Part shown: positions 44,207 through 48,697 of the stretch, piece by piece | How the letters are laid out: every line of letters starts with the position of its first letter | Numbering within the stretch: position 1 is the first letter of the stretch | DNA from: Pontiella desulfatans | GTDB lineage: Bacteria; Verrucomicrobiota; Kiritimatiellia; Kiritimatiellales; Pontiellaceae | Direction: 5' to 3' | DNA length: 48,697 bases | NCBI GenBank assembly: GCA_029287275.1 | Contig: JARFRL010000178.1 | Span: 1-48,697, forward strand | Notes under the pieces: model-generated | The model's input: the letters and a program-made list of their open reading frames with translations, nothing else | Told to the model about the DNA's origin: nothing | Database searches by the model: none | Made by a program: the position numbers and the translations under genes

Positions 44207-45295
44207 TTAGTTCATCAACCGCGCGACGTTCCGCGCCACGAAGGCCAGGTCCGCGGGAGCGTGCTTGATGCACTCTTCCAGCGACGAATGCCCGGCGGAA
44301 ATGCTGAACGCGTAATCGAACACCTCGAGGAACGGATCGAGCTCGCCATGCAACGCGCCCGAAAGCAGCAAGGTTTTCGCGCCGCGCTCCCGCGCCAAGC
44401 CGGCCAGCACAGAGCACAGTTTGCCGGAAGCGGTCTGCCCGTCCGTGCGCCCTTCGCCCGTGATCAACAAATCCGCGCCCTCGAGCGCGGCCGGCAGGCC
44501 GACCGTCTCGGCGATCAGGTTCGCGCCGGATACGATTTCGGCCGCGCAAAACGCGCGCAGACCATAACCCAGCCCGCCCGCCGCGCCGTCGCCCGGGGCG
44601 TCCGCCGTCGTCGCGACGCGGCGCAGGTTCGCGAGCCCCGCGTCGAGCGACTCGACCATTTCGGGCGTAGCGCCCTTTTGCGGACCAAACACGGCGGCCG
44701 CGCCGTTGGGGCCGGTCAGCGGGTTGGTCACGTCGCAGGCGACGCGAATCCGCGCGCCGACTTCGGCCCGATCGATTCGGGCGATTTTGGAGAGGATTTT
44801 TCCGCCGCGCTCCGTGATTTCGCGGCCGTCCGCGTCGCGGAACACGAAGCCCAGCGCTTGCGCCATGCCGGTGCCGCCATCCACCGTGGCGCTGCCGCCG
44901 ATGCCCATCACGATTTGGGTCTGGCCCGCTTCAATCAGGTGACGAAGCAGCTCGCCGCACCCGTAGGTGGTCGCCTCCAATGGATTCAGCCGCACCGCGG
45001 GAATGAGTTCGATACCCGCCGCGGAGGCCATTTCCATGATCGCGGTTCCGTCCGGAAGCACGCCGTATTCGGCCTCGACCGGCTCGCCCAGCGGACCGGT
45101 GACCGTCAGCGCTCGGAGCTCGCCGCCCGTCGCGGCGACAACCGCGTCGACGGTTCCTTCGCCGCCGTCGGCCATCGGAAGACTCAGCACCTCGGCCTCG
45201 GGCGTCTCCCGCAGAATGGCGGCTTGTACGATTTCGCACACCTTGGCGGCGCGCATGTTGCCCTTGTAGGAATCGGGCGCGATCACGATTTTCAT
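44207..45295 (-). CDS. glxK: Glycerate kinase
   Basis: A 362-residue GlxK/GarK-type kinase that phosphorylates D-glycerate, feeding glycolysis. Family marks are the opening MKIVIAPDSYKGNMRAAKV, the metal/ATP segment PMADGGEGTVDA, GIGGSATVDGGTGMAQALG, and near the C-terminus ITGEGRTDGQTASGK. The start at 45295 overlaps the LacI stop by four bases (ATGA). It makes an operon with the regulator, and the exported oxidoreductase may be in the same unit. The likely input is glycerate from sugar-acid or tartronate breakdown. Confidence 0.93.
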   Translation of the reverse strand: MKIVIAPDSYKGNMRAAKVCEIVQAAILRETPEAEVLSLPMADGGEGTVDAVVAATGGELRALTVTGPLGEPVEAEYGVLPDGTAIMEMASAAGIELIPAVRLNPLEATTYGCGELLRHLIEAGQTQIVMGIGGSATVDGGTGMAQALGFVFRDADGREITERGGKILSKIARIDRAEVGARIRVACDVTNPLTGPNGAAAVFGPQKGATPEMVESLDAGLANLRRVATTADAPGDGAAGGLGYGLRAFCAAEIVSGANLIAETVGLPAALEGADLLITGEGRTDGQTASGKLCSVLAGLARERGAKTLLLSGALHGELDPFLEVFDYAFSISAGHSSLEECIKHAPADLAFVARNVARLMN

Positions 45296-46236
45296 GCGGA
45301 ACTCCTTATGATTAGTTTTCCCGGAACAAGAATTTCCTTCGGCTCCGCGGGCTTCAATACCGCGTCGAAGGCGTGGCGAACCATCTCGCCGAGTGGTTGC
45401 TGAATGGTGGTGATGGGCGGAATGAAGCGCGCCGCGAGGGGAATGTCGTCGAAGCCGATCACGGGCGTGGCTTCGCCGGAGGCGTGCAGGGCGTGCAACG
45501 CGCCCATCGCGATCACGTCCGTCGCGCAGACCAACCCCGCGCCCGCCGCGCCGAGGCGGCCAACCGTTTGTTCCCCCGCCTCGAAACCATCCGAGGCCCA
45601 AAGATGCCGTTCCACGCCCAAACCGGCCGCGGAGGCGGCCTTCTCGAGCGCCTGAAAGCGCAACGCGTGGCCCCACAGGTTCGCGCCGATGAAGGCGCAC
45701 CGCTTCCAGCCGCGGGCGACGAGATGCTCCACCACGCGCTCGGCGGCGTGGTGCTCATCGACCGCGACCCGAACGCTGGGTTCGTCGGCGGGGCCGTGCC
45801 CGACGCGCGCGACGGGCATGCCGCGGAATCCGGAGAGCCACTCGGAGCGCTCGGCGGAACCGAGCACGATCAATCCGTCGATCGCGTGTTTGTGCAGCGG
45901 CGCGAGATCCGAGGGCTCGGGATGCCGGCCTTTGAATCCGGCGAGCACCAGCGAATAGTTTCGCTCGTGGGCGCGTTCCTGCAGTTTTTCGATGATGACG
46001 CCGAAGAAGGGATCGCGAAAATCGTAGACGACCACGCCGATGGTCCGCGACGACTTGCCTTTGAGCGTGAGGGCCGCGGCGCTGGGCACGTAGCCCATTT
46101 CCTCGGCGGTGACTAGCACGCGGTCGATCGTCGCGTCCGCGATGCCCACCGCCCGAGCCTTGCCGGATAGAACCCGCGAGACGAGAGCGATCGACACCCC
46201 CAACCGTTCCGCGATCTGTTTTTGACTTACCGCCAT
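45292..46236 (-). CDS. LacI-family transcriptional regulator
   Basis: A 314-residue repressor starting at the ATG at 46236 (GAGGTGA five bases upstream). The N-terminal LacI helix-turn-helix (VSQKQIAERLGVSIALVSRV, then SGKARAVGIADATI, with hinge YVPSAAALTLKGKSS) precedes a periplasmic-binding-protein-like effector domain (TIGVVVYDFRDPFFGVII, VIGFDDIPLAARFIPPITTI). It is co-translated with glycerate kinase and probably represses that operon until a sugar acid or related ligand binds. An upstream palindrome overlapping its ribosome site suggests autoregulation. Confidence 0.93.
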   Translation of the reverse strand: MAVSQKQIAERLGVSIALVSRVLSGKARAVGIADATIDRVLVTAEEMGYVPSAAALTLKGKSSRTIGVVVYDFRDPFFGVIIEKLQERAHERNYSLVLAGFKGRHPEPSDLAPLHKHAIDGLIVLGSAERSEWLSGFRGMPVARVGHGPADEPSVRVAVDEHHAAERVVEHLVARGWKRCAFIGANLWGHALRFQALEKAASAAGLGVERHLWASDGFEAGEQTVGRLGAAGAGLVCATDVIAMGALHALHASGEATPVIGFDDIPLAARFIPPITTIQQPLGEMVRHAFDAVLKPAEPKEILVPGKLIIRSSA

Positions 46237-46242
46237 GTTCAC

Positions 46243-46256
46243 CTCAAATATTTGAG
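46243..46256. promoter_or_regulatory. Perfect 14-base palindrome at the LacI gene start
   Basis: CTCAAATATTTGAG lies immediately before the ribosome site of the LacI-type gene and even contains its GAG. A bound dimer here would block both initiation and early transcription of the regulator and the following kinase gene. LacI family operators are palindromes of about this length, so autoregulation is the natural guess. Confidence 0.5.
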
Positions 46257-46387
46257 ATACTGGTTTCCCGACGAAATAAAGCAAGGCTTTTCGCGTTTCG
46301 ACCACGCGCTAGCGCTGAATGGCGCTTTCCAACCTCCGTGAAAAATCTTATTCTCGCGCTCTTTGAATCATTCACGGGGAACGACGA

Positions 46388-47002
46388 ATGCTGGATCTGA
46401 TGGTTAAAGGCGGGCTGATCATGTGGCCGCTGCTGCTCTGCTCGGTGGTCGCGCTCGCGATCGTGATCGAGCGAGCGTTTTTCTGGTTGCTGGTTTTGAA
46501 ACGCAAAAACCAACCGCTGATCAACCGGATCTTCAGCCTGACGGAAGAAGGCGATTTCGACCTCGCGATCGAGGAGGGCGAAAACTCCGGATGCCTGGTC
46601 TGCCGCATCCTCACAAGCGGTCTCGGGCACCGGAACTACGGCTTGGTTCAGTCGCTGCAAGCCGCCGCGATGTTCGAAATCGAGAAGATGAAGCGCTATC
46701 TCTCCGTGCTCGACACCATCATCACCGCCGCGCCGCTTCTCGGCATCCTCGGGACCGTGTCCGGCATCATCATCTCCTTCGATTTGCTGGGCGACGCGGG
46801 CATCGAAGATCCCAAAGCCGTCACCGGCGGCATCGCGCAAGCGCTGATCACCACCGCGACGGGCCTCTCCATCGCGATCGTCACGCTCCTGCCCTACAAC
46901 GCGCTGACGCGCAAGGTCGAGAAGATCACCCGCCACCTCGAACAGCTGATCACCTGCTACGAGGTCACCGTACAAAAAGGCGTGGAGAAGAAATGCGGCT
47001 AA
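46388..47002 (+). CDS. exbB: MotA/TolQ/ExbB proton channel family protein
   Basis: A 204-residue inner-membrane protein with three hydrophobic segments (near 10-35, 108-132 and 150-172). It carries the conserved ITAAPLLGILGTVSGIIISF and QALITTATGLSIAIVTLL motifs that form the proton path of ExbB/TolQ. It forms the motor with ExbD, encoded next, and powers TonB. It overlaps exbD by 10 bases. The gene starts an exbB-exbD-tonB-btuF-like operon for energised uptake through outer-membrane receptors. Confidence 0.93.
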   Translation: MLDLMVKGGLIMWPLLLCSVVALAIVIERAFFWLLVLKRKNQPLINRIFSLTEEGDFDLAIEEGENSGCLVCRILTSGLGHRNYGLVQSLQAAAMFEIEKMKRYLSVLDTIITAAPLLGILGTVSGIIISFDLLGDAGIEDPKAVTGGIAQALITTATGLSIAIVTLLPYNALTRKVEKITRHLEQLITCYEVTVQKGVEKKCG

Positions 47003-47400
47003 GCTCGGGATATGAAACCAAAAAGGCCCGCGTGGAAATGCTGCCGTTGATCGACGTCGTGTTTCTGCTGCTCGTCTTTTTCATCTACGCCATGGTTTCG
47101 ATGGTGGTCCACCGCGGCATCAAGGTGGATCTGCCCCAGGCCGGAACCGCGGCCATGGAGCGCGACGACTTCATCTCCATCACGCTCGACGCCGAGAACC
47201 GGCTGTTCCTGAACGCCGAGCCCATCGAACCGGAACTCGTCGCGGCGAAGGTCGTGGCCTTGCGCCGCGGCGCCAAAAAACCCGTTTTCATCGAAGGCGA
47301 TCAAAGGGCCGACCTCGGCCGCGCCATCGAGCTGTTGGACGATCTTAAAAAAGCCGGCGTGGAGGAGATTTCGTTTTCATGCGAAAAAGGAACTCCATAG
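46993..47400 (+). CDS. exbD: ExbD/TolR family biopolymer transport protein
   Basis: A 135-residue protein with one N-terminal membrane segment (MLPLIDVVFLLLVFFIYAMV) that holds the essential Asp of the ExbD proton channel, and a C-terminal periplasmic domain (DDFISITLDAENRLFLNAEP). The start at 46993 (MRLSSGYETKKARVEMLPLI) matches the usual short cytoplasmic tail. It overlaps exbB upstream and tonB downstream, giving tight co-translation. Confidence 0.92.
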   Translation: MRLSSGYETKKARVEMLPLIDVVFLLLVFFIYAMVSMVVHRGIKVDLPQAGTAAMERDDFISITLDAENRLFLNAEPIEPELVAAKVVALRRGAKKPVFIEGDQRADLGRAIELLDDLKKAGVEEISFSCEKGTP

Positions 47401-48023
47401 TCAACCTACCGCTCGCGCTCGGCGTCGTGTTGTCCATCGCGCTCCACGCCGCGGCCTTCTACGGCCGCGGTATGAGCGCGCCCGCGAAACCCATGATGGA
47501 CGCCGGCCGCACGGTGGTTCAGCTGACGCTGGTCCCATCCGCCGCGCGCCAACCAGTCGAACCCGAACCGGAGCCCGTCGTCGAACCCGAACGCGAGATC
47601 GAGCCCGCGCCCGAACCGATCGCCACGCCGGAACCCGCGCCCGCGCCCAAACCCATTGTTGTCCCGCCACCCACGCCCGAACCCGCGCCCGCGCCGGCCG
47701 TCCAGCAATCCGTGGAACGGGTCGCCAGCCTCGTCGAGGACAAAGGCGTGCGGATCGAAGCCTCGCCCGTCGCCGGCATCCGCGCCACCTATCCGCGTTC
47801 CTCGCGGAGCCGAGGCCATGAAGGGACGGTGCTCCTTTCCATTCAGGTGCGCGCCAACGGCCAGGCGGGCGAAGTGCGGATCATGAAAAGCAGCGGGTTC
47901 AAACGCCTCGACGAAGCCGCGGTCAAGGCGGCGAAAGCGGCCGAATACATTCCCGCGAAACGGCTCGGCCGCGCCGTCGAATCCGAACTGATCCAACCCA
48001 TCGTGTTCGAGTTGACTCAATGA
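47379..48023 (+). CDS. tonB: TonB energy transducer
   Basis: A 214-residue protein with an N-terminal membrane anchor, a Pro/Glu/Ala-rich spacer of about 55 residues (EPEPEPVVEPEREIEPAPEP) that spans the periplasm, and a C-terminal TonB domain (TYPRSSRSRGHEGTVLLSIQ, then GEVRIMKSSGFKRLDEAAVK, ending with the FELTQ tail). It carries the ExbB/ExbD proton-motive energy to outer-membrane receptors. The stop overlaps the next start (ATGA). Confidence 0.93.
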   Translation: MRKRNSIVNLPLALGVVLSIALHAAAFYGRGMSAPAKPMMDAGRTVVQLTLVPSAARQPVEPEPEPVVEPEREIEPAPEPIATPEPAPAPKPIVVPPPTPEPAPAPAVQQSVERVASLVEDKGVRIEASPVAGIRATYPRSSRSRGHEGTVLLSIQVRANGQAGEVRIMKSSGFKRLDEAAVKAAKAAEYIPAKRLGRAVESELIQPIVFELTQ

Positions 48024-48556
48024 TCAAGCGCGTCCATTTTCTATTGGCGCTCGCGCTCGCGCTCGTCGCGGGGTGTGGAAAACAGCCCCCCGCCGCGGCG
48101 CTGAACGACGCACCGGAACGCATCATCTCCCTCGCGCCCGACATCACCGAAACCGTCTACGCGCTCGGCTTGGGCGACCAACTCGTTGGCGCGACGACCT
48201 GGTGCGTTTATCCCGCCGCCGCGAAAACCGTCCCGCGGGTCGGCGGCTTCGGCCAATACAACTTCGAGGCGATCGTATCGCTCCGTCCCGATCTGGTCCT
48301 GCTTCACCACAAATACGACGCGGAAAAAACGCGCCTTGATGGCCTGGGCATCCCCTATCTCGAAACGAGAACCGAGCATATCGCCGACATCATCGATTCC
48401 ATCGTCGCGATAGGCGAGGCCTGCGGTGCGGCGGACGCGGCCCAAACGCTGAACAAGAACATCAACGAACGCATGCTGTCCGCGATGAACGCGACGGGCA
48501 TCACCGAACGCGTGCTCGTCACGTTTGGCGGCGACGCGGCCGATCTGGATCAAATC
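48020..48556 (+). CDS. BtuF-like ABC transporter substrate-binding lipoprotein, truncated
   Basis: The N-terminal 179 residues of a periplasmic binding lipoprotein (lipobox LVAGC, Cys19). The start of the mature domain (PERIISLAPDITETVYALGL, DQLVGATTWCVYP, RVGGFGQYNFEAIVSLRPDL) fits the BtuF/FepB group that binds cobalamin or iron chelates for an ABC importer. The real sequence ends at 48556. The further open frame reading LSLIHISEPTRR is translated adapter, not protein. Its place after tonB supports uptake of a TonB-dependent ligand, most simply vitamin B12. Confidence 0.85.

Positions 48557-48697
<141 letters not shown>

Overview
Organism. The window is high-GC, gene-dense DNA from an unidentified bacterium. 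A lineage in the Verrucomicrobiota/Kiritimatiellota part of the PVC group fits best. This is inferred from recognised protein styles only: secreted multiheme proteins ending in an 'NRFYR' tail, a soluble PAS kinase beginning 'MKPGFFDKL', exported Gfo/Idh/MocA and HEAT-repeat proteins, a CcsA with a long N-terminal extension, and paired NifA-type regulators. No rRNA or tRNA is present to test it. The right edge is not genomic: from 48557 it is Illumina Nextera adapter, index and poly-G, so the genomic contig ends at 48556.

Layout. 1-7549: a truncated GT4 glycosyltransferase, a hybrid histidine kinase coupled to a YcgN-like Cys-cluster protein, a pterin dehydratase, an isochorismatase-type hydrolase and an NtrB/NtrC-like sigma-54 two-component pair. 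7757-20636: a membrane-anchored protein followed by a cytochrome locus with about 47 c-type heme motifs in six proteins. Its minus-strand operon encodes a 4-heme c554-like protein, glutamyl-tRNA reductase, a 9-heme secreted cytochrome, an outer-membrane beta-barrel and a 12-heme lipoprotein. Its plus-strand operon encodes an ImcH/NapC-like 7-heme quinol oxidase, a CbcL-like 11-heme cytochrome c/b fusion and an NrfJ-like OB-fold protein. A 3-4 heme protein closes the locus, and an Rrf2 regulator sits between the two operons.

21130-28330: an acyl-CoA dehydrogenase, cytochrome c maturation genes (ResB, CcsA), a lipoprotein, and a fusion of a precorrin-2 dehydrogenase (siroheme) domain with a second glutamyl-tRNA reductase. 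28665-31442: molybdopterin genes, including a MoaE-MoeB-rhodanese fusion, MoaD and MoaA. 31717-40996: a SleB-like hydrolase, NifV-like homocitrate synthase, two NifA-like sigma-54 activators (one behind a clear -24/-12 promoter), a GNAT, a DUF4186 protein, PcnB, PrmC and a SprT-like protease. 41008-46236: HEAT-repeat protein, Gfo/Idh/MocA oxidoreductase, glycerate kinase and a LacI-type repressor. 46388-48556: ExbB, ExbD, TonB and a truncated BtuF-like binding protein.

How it fits together. The two cytochrome operons can be read as an inner-membrane-to-outer-membrane electron path: quinol oxidation by the ImcH-like and CbcL-like proteins, periplasmic carriers, then a beta-barrel/multiheme lipoprotein pair at the outer membrane. 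Heme supply (two HemA forms) and heme attachment (ResB/CcsA) genes lie nearby. This path is inferred from gene content and order. The nitrogen-fixation flavour (nifV plus two NifA-like activators) has no nitrogenase structural genes inside the window.
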